Shown one piece after another: positions 35,747 to 47,429 of a DNA stretch of 64,000 nt. The translations under genes and the position numbers were made by a program. Under the pieces are notes generated by a model. The model was not told the DNA's origin. It worked only from the letters and a program-made list of their open reading frames with translations, and did not search any database. This DNA comes from Echinostoma caproni (lineage: Eukaryota > Platyhelminthes > Trematoda > Plagiorchiida > Echinostomatidae): contig UZAN01039886.1 in NCBI GenBank assembly GCA_900618425.1, forward strand, positions 38,269 through 102,268. The letters run 5' to 3'. Each line of letters begins with the position of its first letter. The first letter of the stretch is position 1.

Positions 35747-36000
35747 GTTTCAAGTGAGTAATGGAGGATTTGGTTCAATTTCAACGGTGAATTCGTCATG
35801 TATATAGCAAATGAAGCGTGAAATGAAAAGCTAGGAAGCACTGGACAGCTGTTTCGACCTAGCTGGGTCTCATCAGCAGTGCGAATCCATCGATCCAACT
35901 GGGGATCGAACCGGGGACCTCACAGGTAGAACGTATGCTACCCACTTGACCACGGGGCAGCCGATCAGACCGTTTTTCATTTTCTATTTACATGATATAG
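35747..36000 (-). mobile_element. tRNA-derived SINE, type A, with intact hammerhead
   Basis: Minus-strand order: 5' lead-in ATGAAAAACGGTCTGAT, then the tRNA-like head (35890-35965; A box GTGGTCAAGTGGGTAG, B box GGTTCGATCCC), the hammerhead (35838-35882), the tail CTTCCTAGCTTTTCATTTCACGC, TATATACATGACGAATTC, and an end near CCAAATCCTCCATTACTCAC. It forms the left arm of a large inverted repeat with the copy at 36153-36365. No coding capacity is visible. Confidence 0.9.
35838..35882 (-). ncRNA. Type I hammerhead ribozyme, intact core
   Basis: Minus-strand modules, 45 bases in all: helix I GCACTG, core CTGATGA, helix II GACC / CAGCTA / GGTC, GAAA, the short helix III CAGCTG with the GTC triplet overlapping its last G, then helix I' CAGTGC. 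All invariant core bases of the family are present. The predicted cut lies after GTC, between 35844 and 35843. The very short palindromic helix III is the form seen in animal SINE and PLE hammerheads, which often work best as dimers. Confidence 0.88.
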
Positions 36001-36107
36001 CACAACCCATCTTTGCGAGCTTGTTGCGGGTCACAGATCCTGCTCATCTCAGCACTAACCTCCGGATTATGACTCGGATGGAAACATTCACAACCTGACT
36101 ACTTATT

Positions 36108-36372
36108 TCAAGTGAGTAATGGAGGATTTGGTTTAGTTTTAAAGGTTGCGCCATATTGTGTAAATAAAAAATGAAAAACGATCTGACCAGCTGTCCCGTG
36201 GCCAAGTGGGTAGCATACGTTCTACCTGTGAGGTCCCGGGTTCGATCCCCGGTTGGGTCAATGGATTCGCACTGCTAATGAGACCCAACTAGGTCGAAAC
36301 AGCTGTCCAGTGCTTCCTAGCTTTTCAGTTCACGCTTCATTTGCTATATACATGACGAATTCACCTTTGAGA
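36108..36372 (+). mobile_element. tRNA-derived SINE, type A, preceded by an opposite-strand tail fragment
   Basis: 36108-36165 repeats the end of the minus-strand SINE family (GTGAGTAATGGAGGATTTGG). From about 36165 a plus-strand copy follows: lead-in ATGAAAAACGATCTGACC, A box GTGGCCAAGTGGGTAG, B box GGTTCGATCCCC, hammerhead module, and the family tail to 36365. The copy is roughly 90% identical to its inverted partner. Confidence 0.88.
36269..36313 (+). ncRNA. Hammerhead ribozyme module, one core change
   Basis: The module has the same 45-base layout as the copy at 35838-35882, with helix I GCACTG/CAGTGC and helix II GACC/GGTC fully paired. The core reads CTAATGA in place of CTGATGA. That changes the invariant G5, so this copy should be inactive. 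Confidence 0.8.
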
Positions 36373-36379
36373 TATGAGG

Positions 36380-36900
36380 TTCTTTAGTAAAGAGTTTAGC
36401 ATTTTGCACTGGACTCAGCTTGATCACCTGCACTTATGCACTACTTTATTCCCGGTCTTTAGTCTCACACAGGCATAACGGTCCTGGAGTATTTGGTGGT
36501 CAACGCCTCCACCTCAGTCTATCCTCAGTTAATTTGATAACACTGATTGTAGGGTAAATCAGCTGCATTACAACTGACCATCTTTCGTCGCAGAATACTG
36601 ACGGTAAAGGATAATTAGATTTGGTCAATTCATTCCAGCCGAGTCTGTGTAAACCAAGTCCTTTTTGTTTGGTTTTAACAAAACTGCTATAGAGATCACC
36701 TGGGTACTTTTTTGTCTGTGATAGCATCGCGCACACCTTTATTTTCCAAATATATATGTTCAGTCACTTTGTTTTTCTACCTCTGGTTAGCAAAAGTCGC
36801 CCATCCTGAATGGGGATTGATTGTCTAATTTCAAACTAATCAGCAGTCAAGATGTGGGTATCCGTCAGCTGATTGCTTAAACATCTCGTGTACGCATGTG
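36380..36900. other. No gene recognised
   Basis: A minus-strand frame at 36500-36736 has splice-like edges but no recognised domain. Confidence 0.4.
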
Positions 36901-36904
36901 ATTG

Positions 36905-37290
36905 ATGGGAGGTGTTAGAGCAAATTAGATGCGAACGTCATTTGAATGCATGTGGAAAGTTTGCGCATAAGATTCTCATCGACTCCACACATCCGCTACA
37001 CGCTGACCTAACTTCCCGTTGTTCCCATCCCTCAACTAGATCACAATATCGTTGTGTTCCCTCTAGAATAAACATTTATCGTAACTCCACAGTATCCTCA
37101 TTAGCACGTATTCTTGTTAACAAAGAACAGGTTTTCACAGAATCTGTTAGCAGTTTTGGAACTTAAAACTCCTTTTTTCATTGTTATTTCCATTTTCTCT
37201 CTTGCTCCAAACTGTATATTTTTTAACTGAAGTGTGGGATTCATGCTTGCAGAAGTTATTACAATACAATACAATACAATACAATACAAG
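36905..37290 (+). mobile_element. Jockey-like non-LTR retrotransposon, 3' end with pentanucleotide tail
   Basis: A plus frame ending in TAA at 37164-37166 reads CERHLNACGKFAHKILID, then CSHPSTRSQYRCVPSRINIY, RNSTVSSLARILVN. This is the C-terminus shared with the elements at 43.6 and 53.7 kb (HPSTRS...PSR...YRN...LxRxLTD). About 90 bases of untranslated sequence (TTAACTGAAGTGTGGG, CATGCTTGCAGAAG) lead to a tail of about six ACAAT units at 37258-37289. The copy is 5' truncated. Confidence 0.85.
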
Positions 37291-37299
37291 AAATAAAAC

Positions 37300-40090
37300 T
37301 ACCACGGGAAACTCTTGTGCCCGCTAAATCATCTGAAAAATGTGTCAACTCAGCTGATTGTAAGAAATACACTACTGTCCCTTCCCAAAATATGTTAAAA
37401 GAAGATGATATATGACGTGCAGGTTGCTAGCGCCGAACGAAGTTCTTTGTTACTATATTCTCGAAAATGAACTAGCTCATTTGAAACTTCTGGTAGTTAG
37501 ATCTCTTGAATGGGACCTACTGTCTTGCTGTTCCAAATAGCCATATTTTGTCCTGTACCAAGGTTACTTTAGAGGGTTTAGTCAGCTTTCGAGCTGTTAA
37601 AACGTTCGTTTGTTTTCCGGGTTTCGAAATCGGACAACAAACGTTTTATCGCTGGTCGCAACAAAACCTTCACTGCGGTTGCTTGTAAGGTGCCATCATA
37701 GAACTTCATTGAACACTTACTTTCGTCTGGTGGTGGTATTCTATTAGTGAGACATGTCAATCAATCGAACACCGAACCATAACACCTATGTGCAGCACCA
37801 AGACAAAAGGCCTAGGGTTGTCATGTCATTCACTGCATGGAACTGTGGACCAAATAAGGTGGAAATAGACAGACTTCAAGCAGAAAGTTTTGTTCCGACA
37901 TGCTCAGTTTCACTTTCAACCAGACAAAAGTTTCTTCCTCGTCTTGTATTCCACCTTCGGGGTCATAACACTCACTCTTTCGCACCAATATTTCTGTGTT
38001 GGGTTGAATTGCATTCTTTTTTCAAGTTTCGTGAGATGGGATAAACTTAATTTGTCCTTTTTATTCGGTATCATGAATTTCTAGCTGGTTAAATACTGAT
38101 AAGCATACTAATCCCCTAGTCCTCGTTCCGTAATACCCAGTGATTTTCTGATCCCACGTATCGTACATTCTTAAATCTACCACGGACTCGATCCCGCATT
38201 TCTTTTGCTATAGATGTAAATCTCTAGGAGGTGATACTTGAATCTTCGTTCAAAGACTGTGTTCATTGCAAAGAGTCAACTGTTCACTGCCTTACGGCTG
38301 TTTCACTCAATAAATCCACTGGGGTTCTAACCCGGGTACGACAGTGGTTGTATCCACTTCCAGACTACTTGGGAGATTCTAGCGACCCCCTCATCTGTTT
38401 ACATCATGTCAACACTGCATGATGTAGCTCTCCTTTGCCTCTGTCGTTGAACCCCTATAAACTTTTCTGATAGCAATCGATTCTCTGATCCATGATTCTT
38501 CACTAGGGTCCTATTCCAACTAGGCGCGAGGTCCTCACGTATTGAGCACGGATTAGTTAAATACTCAAGAATAATCAATGAGGCCAAGTTATTTCTTTTT
38601 GTGCTTCAAAGGTCATCGGTTATTTTTCCGGTCCAATAACCCTTGTAGTAAGGGAATTTGAATTTATCTATGGTCCCATATACTCCACACATTTGTTGAT
38701 CGATATCACTGATCGATCAGTCATCTAGCACCAATTCCATCGTTTCAAGTGCGGCCTGCGTCGCTACCAACTTATGATCCAACTGTACACATGCATAGCA
38801 AAATTTTTCATCACCTGAACCGATGATATCACCCAGGTGGATGACGCAACGCTTGCAATCAACAAACTTGTTTGAAAGTGTGATCCAAGCAATAGGAAGA
38901 CACGTTTCGGTTATATGGAGAAGCCGCATGAGTGATTTTAGAGCAACCACCTAATAAACGACTGAGACCGTGCTACGCACAGTTAACATTCAGAGAATCA
39001 TGGTGGTGCGAAATTCCGCATTGCCACTCAAGTAATACCCAGATGAGAAAAAAGATGTAGGTGGAAGTGGTGAGCGACAGAGTGTACAAAGCTGAAACAA
39101 TCTGAGGATCAAAAAGGCAATCCAGACAGATGTACAAATACCAGTTTGTCAAGTGGTCATGTAAAGTAAAACGGACATCGGCTGACCGACTTAAAAAAGA
39201 AGCCTTCCGTAGCTCGGCAATGATGATCATAGATGCCTATATCCCCGTTTGTATATTTTATATAATCTCAATCGGAAATTACCACTGTGCTGAGGTGTTA
39301 CTCAAATCTTTGATTCCATGGGAATAAACAACCAAACAGTGGGCCAGTCTAAGCAGTCTTTATCGAATTTATGAAAAATTCGACTCAGTAGTGCATCTAT
39401 GTGGTTATCCTGCATCAAGATCCGAGGGTATTACCCACGCACATCGATAGAGCGTTCAGGTAGCGAGCCAGGATGCGGAAATCCCAACCAATCTGATGAT
39501 CTCAAGCACATTCGATCGCTTTGGTTGAACGTCGGAAGGCTAACGTACAAAACCAATTGATCGCGATTAGACAGCCAGGAATTAAAGAATCACTGATCTT
39601 GACTTGTTATATTTCTTTATATGCATATTCGGATAAAACTAATCGTATCCTCAAACAGCTACGGTAATGTCTGGATTTCCGCTTTTCAGTCGGTCTTCGG
39701 TTCGAATTCTGGTTCGTGTTATCTGAAAGTGAACGTTCACACAATTACCATTACCTATAAGTAATCTCATGCTAACGATGTAATTAGAATTTCAATGAAT
39801 AATCAAGCAAGATATTACTAGGGATTCCAGGTTTAATTGATGAAATAATTGTAATTACTATTACTTATTTGTGTGGTCTTCCCTTTCATGTTCAAAATAT
39901 TTGACTGCATATTTTATCGATTCCATAATAACGGTTCCGAAAACTTTGACCAGGATGTCATTTTCTCACGGCCACTTCCTGTTATCTAGGTGTTAATGTT
40001 AAATAAAAATAAATAATTTTTTTCTTTTTTCGCTTGTTAGTTGTAGAAATGTACAATAAACTTTCTGGAAGGGGTTACGACCATACAAAG
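37300..40090. other. No gene recognised; one weak exon candidate
   Basis: The minus strand at 38717-38950 has an open frame from acceptor-like GTTTATTAG, reading LMRLLHITETCLPIAWI, CVIHLGDIIGSGDEKF and ALETMELVLDD. HLGDII recalls calcineurin-like phosphoesterases, but the following metal-binding residue is absent. I do not call a gene. A tRNA-like B box (GGTTCGAATTC) lies near 39710. Confidence 0.35.
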
Positions 40091-40094
40091 GCTA

Positions 40095-40208
40095 CCTGGG
40101 GAAATACTGAAAGTGGAAAAATGGATGGCGGTGGCGAGGTTTGAACTAGTGACCTCCAGGTGATTAAGTGATCGAAATATTGCCAAATCTGGCCAACTGT
40201 ACCAGAGA
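40095..40208 (-). repeat. tRNA-derived SINE, type D
   Basis: On the minus strand TGGTACAGTTGGCCAGA leads to GGTCACTAGTTCAAACCTCG and CCACCGCC. The same order occurs at 44285-44372 and 57330-57412. No hammerhead follows the head. Confidence 0.6.
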
Positions 40209-40718
40209 AGAAGCAAAAAGTAAAACATACGAGAGACTAGCTTTCAAATGTGTGTTTGTGGTCAATCGAATTGCCCGATTACTTAGTGTCGATTCTGTGT
40301 TCTCCTGATCTCTACTCTGAAGCTGAATCGAAAAGCTTAATGGATAATGCTAAATCTAGGGTTTGATTCATTGTATTTTTCTGGACTAAAAATGTTGTTT
40401 CGACAAAAAATATTTATCACACGGCTGCTTTTACGGAGGACTCCGGATTTCGATGAAATGTTAACTTTACATTGCAGTGCTGTATCGATGAAATATCCCA
40501 TTTTGTATGTTGTTGTTTTGATTGAATGTATGGTTTATGCACATAACTAGCAGACTTTTGTGAAATATTTGAGATTAAGCACTACCGCTCGTGTGTTGAT
40601 AACGCGAACCTGTAACTCAATCACGATTGACGTATTTGATTCCTCGTTGTGGAATTTCAAGAGTTTGAACGAACTGTCGTACTCCTGACCTACGCGATGA
40701 CGCAAACTACGGGCGACA

Positions 40719-41097
40719 TGTAACAGTCTCAGGACAACTGTGATGAGTCAAGTTTCCCAGATGATACCTGAAAAGCACCTACTCGTTACAGTTTCTGGAC
40801 AATGAACCACAGGCCGATTGTGCCGACCAATCAGAAGCCGTGCGGTTCAGACAGAAGCTGTACGACGCCAACAATACAAACACGCTCTTAGTAGATACCT
40901 GAATAACCAATAAACCTCTTTTGTACATGTTAACCCCCTTGATATCTTCCAATAAACGAACCGCAAATTCCGTGGCTTTTTCCTTGCGTATCGGTTACGT
41001 GGGATACCGTCGTGCAAGTGCCAGTGTGATTCAGTGCTTCCGTGGAGTTCGTGATTCCTAATACGTAATTCGTAATCCGTGATCTGTGTGTACTTCA
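40719..41097 (+). mobile_element. LTR-like repeat, probably a solo LTR
   Basis: It starts TGTAACAGTCTCAGGACAAC and ends near GTGTGTACTTCA, giving about 379 bases with TG...CA ends. It contains CCAATCAGAAG, an A/T-rich stretch and a CAATAAACGAAC polyadenylation-like signal followed by CGTGGC, GTTACGTGGGATA and GTGATTC/GTAATTC units. A second copy lies on the minus strand at 51985-52752. No gag or pol sequence adjoins either one, and I could not find a clean target duplication. A different non-coding transposon is possible. Confidence 0.55.
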
Positions 41098-41415
41098 ACC
41101 AATAAACGAACTCTGGATTAACCTTGAAACATATCGATCTGATGAAATCATTCTACACCGGGAGATGCATATGAGCATAAAACTATATATAAGTGTATCA
41201 CACTTCATTTTGATACCGTTTTCCATTTGATTACTCAAGGGTGAGTAATGGCACCAGCCAGGAAGATGTCCTATTGCTTTTCTGATATCCAATCGAAGAT
41301 TGATAATCAAGATCAGAGAGATGAGTCACTTATGGATACTAACTTTGATTGAATAGTCCAGTGGAAACTAATCAACTTTTATTATTCACATTATTTATTG
41401 CGCTTTCTTTCTTTC

Positions 41416-41438
41416 AATATATATATATATATATATAT
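41416..41438. repeat. (AT)n microsatellite
   Basis: About 11 AT units. Confidence 0.95.
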
Positions 41439-41859
41439 TTATGGGGTATCCTGTCCATTGAACTAAACAATTAGACCGGTGACCAGCTTGACCAGAATGT
41501 TCCGAAGCCACTAAATACAGTTCTTCTTGCTGTGAATGACTTTTCTTGATAGGTGAACAGAGATTTAAACAGAAATCGATAGGCATTTTCCGTACATTTT
41601 GAATGCGGTAGAGCCCTGGTTCGATTCAATGAGAGATTATGTAGTATATGAAAAATCGAGATACCGATAATACACAGTTATTGCGTTAGAACAAACTAGG
41701 CTTATGAAATATTATTCCGGCAACATTTTAGTAAATTAGCTTCAAAGTAGTTTCACTATGGACCATTGTAAATCTGTCATAGAGATGTCATTTATGGTAC
41801 GGAGTGTTTTGTCCTTTTGAAGGTTTAAAATCGCGTCCCTTGAAAGGCTGTACTGATAT

Positions 41860-44060
41860 CTGAAATGTATTGACCCTTTTGCTCACTACGCGTGCTTTAT
41901 CCATATATGTGAAAGAATTCGTGTTAAAAATGAAGGGTTTCGTAAACCAAAATCACGCTGTGTTGTTTGGAGTGTCAGTCACTAGTCAACCATACAAATA
42001 CTGCAAACGCGGAAAACAAATTCGTGCCGGTTGGCAAACCGCTCTCGGTCGCACTAATATCAGCAAGGTGACTGTGCTTACAGCTTTGAGTAACAATTTG
42101 CGCTCTTTGTTTGATCAGCTTTCAGATCACTCACATGATTCGTTGGTTCGACTGGGTGATTTCATCTGCTTCAGACACAATGGATAGCGGTACAAGAAGA
42201 AATTCGGTGGTGTAATTATCTCCATTAACTTCAAGTGGTTCGGTAAGTCCGAAGTACTTTTAAGGTATTCACAAAATGGCATTGATTACTTGACTGTCAA
42301 TTGTCACCCCAAATTTTCCCTCTTTCCTTTTGTCGCGATCACCCATTAAGACACTGCACCCCTGTGTAAGTTGTCAGATATCGACACTGTTTATGATCGT
42401 TTCCTAGCGGTTATTGCCCCATCACTTGCATACGGCTTGCACCTAATAGTTGGTGACTTTATTCATGCCCCCCTCTGTATCCTTTACTCCGCTCTTTAGG
42501 CAGTGATCTCATTATGGAACCCACTAGAGGATCCTCTCTTCCAGGTCTCATACTCCCTAAATATGTCGACCCATTTTCCACCAAACATACTCTTCTCAAA
42601 CACGGTGCAGAACGACTTTCTAACAGCTTTTCTTTCACTGGAATTCCAAACCATTCTAGATTGCTAGGAGTTACACCCATCCCCAAAGGAACAACACAGG
42701 CTCCAATCGTGGAACTTTCAAGGCCAATTACTCTCATTTACACTATTTTTATATTGATGGAGTGGTTGGTTCTACATCCCGTTCAGTTATCCCTCGCCCA
42801 CCTCCAATGAAATTTATCAGTTTTCAAACAAGCATAAACGCTCCACACTGGATACCTAGATCACTATGTTTGCAAGTCTCTAAACGACAAAGCCAAATAT
42901 GTGCACTGTGCATTTCTTCGCTATTCTTCAGCTTTTGATTCTTCACTTTTCACAGCGATAGCATTATGTTAACTTAAGAATAAGACAGTCAACAGCGTCA
43001 TTCAATATTTCGGGAATAGTTCAAGGTGTTGTTTTATTCTCATATCCTTTTTACGACTTACATCGGTGACTTGTCTGTCAGACAATTTAAATATACTGAG
43101 AATATCGCCATTTCTGTTCCCATATTTAATCATTTGGAACTAGCGGCATACAATGCAAAATTATCCCGCCTCGTTACTAATTCCACGTTATCCGGTCTTA
43201 CTCTTTATCCTGAAAAATATCTTGAATTCTTGCTTTGAACCGTTCCTGATCTCCCTCTAACACTGTACCGATTCAGTGAAAGCCGATGCGCAGGGTCGGT
43301 CATGAGAGATACAAACGTGTCTCTCTTGAAAGCAGCATTCGCTGATCTCGACATACCCAAATTGTTGCTCGCAAACTGAAAGGTCTCCCCCTTGCAGATA
43401 AGAAGATTGCATCGTTTCTGTTCTGATCAGTCGGTGATAGAAGCTTTTGCTCCCCAATTTGTTCTCCCTACACCCCTTTACTGCCCCCCCATGTGATTTC
43501 CCCTGGTTTGTTGAAAGCTAACTTCAAGCTGCTGAGGCGTTGCCTCGCAATGATCAGCCTTATTTTCTACGTTACACTATCTGTTCTGATAAACAACAGA
43601 TATGAAGGTCACGCTCATACGTGCCTGAAGTTTGATGACAATGTTTTATCTGATTGCTCCCCACCTATACACAAGAACCTGTGTGCATGTAAATCCCCCA
43701 TCCACCCATTCCAAATACAGATTCATCCCATCTCGTATATTTGCCTACAGAAACGGCTTCTACCCTATCTTTCCCGGACACTGACTGACAAGAAGACAGT
43801 TTGTTCTGAAATTTGTAGTATATTAAGCAGTTATTCATGCTTTGCACGCTCACTGTCCAGCTTTTTTAATCCTTTTCACCAGTATTGTAAAGGTGATCTC
43901 TTTGCGGATCTGAAAGCTTTTATGCAACTTGCTACAGCTTCAATTCACGTACAAGTTTCACAGTTCTCATTTAAAATATGTGAATACTTGATCTCTTTAT
44001 CCTTTTCGAGAGGTAACAGCTCATCCGTTCAAAGTCAAACCTTTAAGCATAATCATTAGG
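41860..44060 (+). mobile_element. Jockey-like non-LTR retrotransposon with endonuclease and reverse transcriptase, inactive
   Basis: This is the most complete element in the window. An upstream basic part (41.87-42.05 kb) leads to the apurinic-type endonuclease: VTVLTALSNNLRSLFDQLSD, DFICF, NGIDYLTVNCHP and the catalytic segment LIVGDF (42440-42460). Reverse transcriptase pieces follow: FLRYSSAFD (42.91 kb), a SGIVQGVVLF block (43.01 kb) and the catalytic box as YTEN at 43092-43103 in place of YADD. Then come NAKLSRLVTNSTLSGLTLYP and the C-terminal CACKSPIHPFQ...YLSRTLTD block to about 43.82 kb. More than ten frameshifts and stops separate them. It is related to the 36.9 and 52.9 kb copies but not identical in family. 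Confidence 0.85.
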
Positions 44061-44069
44061 TTCTCTTGT

Positions 44070-45540
44070 TTTTGCATTAACGATAGTAAACCCTTTTTAT
44101 TCTTCGAAAAGCAGTTGCACTTTTAACTACACATTCCTATCACCACCTCAGACCTCTACCTTTCCATCATTCACTCTAAGAATGATAATAGGCAACCTTT
44201 ACTTCCTATTCTTTGAGTAAACAAATTGTATGGTCACTTTTCAGAAAGATAACTGAAGTTGATCAAACGATCACTGGGTATAAACGAAAATAGGGATAAT
44301 GACCGGTGGTGGCAGGACTGGAATACATGACCTTCGGCAGCTATTTTGATGTCACTAACCACCACCGCCGCTCTAGAACGAGAGCACGCAGAAACCAAAT
44401 ACCCAGTTAATTTCACTTCAATCTGAATGCCCACGAGGAACGAAACGTGTTGTTTACGAGTGACTTTGAAAAAGAAAATCAATCTGATTTCTTTTCAATT
44501 ATTTTAAAAGAATTGTCCACAGGTCACCAGGAACATATCGATTGTTGAAGATAATTACCACATGGTGTGCTCCCATGTATATCTACCCTTTTATTGACCG
44601 GTATAAGTTGACCGCACTGTGCGGAAGAGAATCACACGTGATAGGATGATTGAATGATATGTGAAAAACCGGGCATGTTGAAGCATTGGTCTGCAGCAGG
44701 TACGTTGGTCGATTACCGAGACAAACATCATGCAGAATAAGTTCAGTTCCTTTCTTCTAGACTGTGTTCGTTTTATATCAAGTTGAGCCAAAGTCCTGCC
44801 TTCATCAGGAGACTGTTGTTCACGGTATTCTTGAACTAGATCGAGGAATATAGGATCTCAATTCTGGCATGGCAAACAGTATCGTAAAAAACTAAAGCAA
44901 TAATGCGCGAAACGTTTTGTTTACTCTGAATAATCCCAAAATAAAACATTTAGAGATTATTCTTTCAGACATTTTTTTGAACGGGGGGTGGGGTGAAATT
45001 AAACTCTTTGTGGACTTTCCTCCCATTCATAACCGGAGACTTAAAAGTTAGTTCGTTGTGATGATGATGGTGATGCTGAGGATGATGTGAACCGTTTGAA
45101 CGTCGACAGTATTCTTGACAATCTACACCAATTTTGGTGCATTGCAAAGTAAAACCCTAGCCGCTTCGTCTTTTTTCTGCGTTTGTAAGCGGTACTTTCA
45201 TTGCAGTTGCCACCTTTATTTTCTGGACCATTGATGAAATTTTTGATGTTTGCCAGTCACAAATCAGTATCACTAAATATTAACTGTATTAGGTTGGTCC
45301 AGATTCATGGGTCCATTTGAAGATGCTCAAAACTGAGGTGAACTGTGATTCATAATTAACCGGATGTCTCACAGGCATTTTGATCGACAGAGGTAAAGCA
45401 AAGATTTAGATGAATGTCAACGTGCCTCGGACTATAAGCCTGCAACCCTTTTTCGTTCCTCTCAGTTTACACGGACCAGTAATGATCAAATATTTACTCC
45501 GATGTTATTCATCGATTCCCCTTTTTACACAACGGGCGCG
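44070..45540. other. No gene recognised apart from a SINE
   Basis: The minus strand at 44965-45147 has a His-rich low-complexity frame (CATCAT units). It could be an exon, but it does not match the phase of the candidates at 45.5-46.4 kb. Confidence 0.4.
44285..44372 (-). repeat. tRNA-derived SINE, type D
   Basis: On the minus strand GGTGGTTAGTGACATC, GGTCATGTATTCCAG and CCTGCCACCACCGG follow the same order as the copy at 40095-40208. The piece after the head (CATTATCCCTATTTTCG) also resembles that copy. Confidence 0.55.
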
Positions 45541-45546
45541 ATTTAC

Positions 45547-46386
45547 AGTAATAAATAGGCAAGCATCATAATTCTAACGGTCATGGGGAAATACTCATCC
45601 AAAACACAACTCGTCAATTTTGCACTGGAAAGGTTATAAGTGAGAGAAAAAAACTGGGGATTGAACGCCACCGTTCGATAGGTTTGTAGAGTTACTCGGT
45701 AGAGGTCGTTTGCAGTGTGTGATTGGGTTTCACAAATCAAATTTGGGGAACGTACCAAATCAGCAAGCTCTGCAGAGCACATTCCGTGCTACTAACGCTA
45801 AACGTAGGATAGAGAGATGATCCCACGGTGATAGGTAAGTGTTAAAGGGTGAATTTTAGGGATGGAGAAGCGACAAGACTCTGCACTCACCAGTATTTGA
45901 AACTGTTAGAGAATAAGCGGGACCTTAGTTCATACGTAACAGTAGCAATATTTCACAGAGGGGAAGAATTTGGCCATTGTAAAGCATTCGAAGTTGAGAA
46001 GGATTTTTCTATAATCTCATGCCTAAGGGTCGACAACTCCCGCTGTACAGTCTTTTCAAACTTGTTAGGACTCATTAGCGGTGTCTGCATGGGGATAACC
46101 CAAGCACATGCATGATTGAAGCACTTGTTTATTCTTCTAGACACCGAAATGATCTTCATCGTGATCAAAGGAAGTCTTCCTTAACTCGTACAGCGCGATT
46201 TCGTATCAGTATTCCCTTCCGATTTTAACAGACGTTTCTGCTTTACACATGCCAGTTTCTCGCAAATTTTTTTTACTGAACCCAGGCGGATCCTTTGCTG
46301 AAATTCCTAGGTGATTTAGCACTCCCCCTTGAACTACAAGTGTTGTCCGTGCCATATTTGGCATCCATGACAGAATCTCAAAACGG
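45547..46386 (-). CDS. Candidate group of coding exons, product unrecognised
   Basis: Three minus-strand exons are suggested. At 46277-46386 (or longer) a strong acceptor TTCTTAATTGCTCCAG opens RFEILSWMPNMARTTLVVQG. At 45957-46084 acceptor GGTTATCCCCATGCAG opens TPLMSPNKFEKTVQREL and the exon ends on two bases before GTGAAA. At 45547-45624 a long pyrimidine tract and CAG open a 78-base exon (AKLTSCVLDEYFPM, VRIMMLAYLL) that starts with exactly the one base needed and ends before GTAAAT. The phase match between the last two is the main support. The first junction is ambiguous. A tRNA-like B box lies in the 332-base intron near 45665. I recognise no family. Confidence 0.28.
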
Positions 46387-46564
46387 CTGGAGCAATTAAG
46401 AAGTAATGTTTCGACCCCCACTGATCTCCAGCGCTGTGTTACTCAATATTGAAGTTGTGGGACCACGGACCAAGGATCCAAATACATAAATGTCAATTTG
46501 CCCCCAGGTTATTATGAAAGCACTATACTGATTGAAACCAGTGCACTCAGTAGCACAACTATCG

Positions 46565-47235
46565 CTTACTGCGCCTCCGAAAGCCTCAGTATGGTCAGGG
46601 GTGGGTGTCTAGGGTTGCGCCTGGTCACCATTCCCTTGCACCTCGCGAAATGCTCCCATACGACCAAGCGTCTCAAACAGCCTCTGATGAGGAAGCCCTA
46701 CTCACTGCCTTCTCGCGGAGGAGGTGTTTTCCCACCAACGTGAGACGACGAAAAGCCGATATCCGGGGCTATAACCGGGTTGGTGGACCACTGGTAGTTC
46801 ACCTTGGGGGAGTTGGCTCAAAACCCTGATTCCAAACCAACCAAAAAGGAGGCATACGAACCACACCCACATCTTTTCGGCTGTGGCAATGGTCACCGGC
46901 TCGATTGGGCATTGAAGTGTATTGGGCACCTTGGACATCTGACCCCGTCCAAAGTGCGTATGATCCAATGAACTGGACACCGGCTCCCAATAGACTGCGG
47001 TTCTCACACACCGCCTCGCTGCCTTGCGAGTCAGGCTCTGGCTAGCCGAAAGCTCCGGTTGTGGATTTCTTAAGAAAATTCATCTGCCTTGGTCTGAGCA
47101 ACCTGGCAGTATTCAGCCCACAAGCCAATTTTGGAACATTTTCTTTTTTATAAAGATTATTGTACCATGATGTTCTTGGGCTACAGTCTGTCCCCAGACA
47201 AATGTGAAATATAATATTATAATAATAATTACTAC
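46565..47235 (+). repeat. Dispersed repeat R1, copy 1
   Basis: Blocks GAAAGCCTCAGTATGGTCAG, CGTCTCAAACAGCCT, ATAACCGGGTTGGTG, CCACACCCACATCTTT, CCGAAAGCTCCGGTTG and CAACCTGGCAGTAT recur in the same order and strand at 54412-55005. It ends in GTGAAATATAAT plus TAATAA units. No frame shows a known domain. It is unclassified and could be the 3' part of a non-LTR element or a non-autonomous element. Confidence 0.75.
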
Positions 47236-47322
47236 GCTCAAATTCAATCGGGGAGGGGCAGGGACGTTTCACTTTAAATGGTCTGTGATCTCGCTTCCGA
47301 TATGAGGCATTTTCAAATCTAC

Positions 47323-47371
47323 CTGTTTGTCCATCTATTGTCCAGACACACATCCACGTTACATTTGCTTC
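47323..47371 (-). CDS. Candidate 49-bp exon (weak)
   Basis: On the minus strand TTGTTTGTGTATGCATTTATCAG is followed by 49 open bases (EANVTWMCVWTIDGQT) and then donor GTAGAT preceded by ACAG. The splice edges are good, but the phase does not obviously join the exon candidates at 46.3 kb. Confidence 0.15.
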
Positions 47372-47429
47372 CTGATAAATGCATACACAAACAAGTACAT
47401 AGGTGTAACTAAACGAAAGCGACATGTTT

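Noticed and set aside
35890..35965. Functional tRNA gene
   Set aside because: The acceptor and anticodon stems do not fold properly, and the head is fused to a ribozyme and tail found elsewhere, so it is a SINE head.
46395..46430. GGGGGTCGAAACATTAC (minus strand) as a hammerhead 3' half
   Set aside because: The upstream part lacks CUGANGA and a hairpin, so only the GTCGAAAC string matches.
46685..46725. CTGATGAGG inside repeat R1 as a hammerhead core
   Set aside because: No helix II or GAAA follows at the right spacing, and the second R1 copy does not conserve it.
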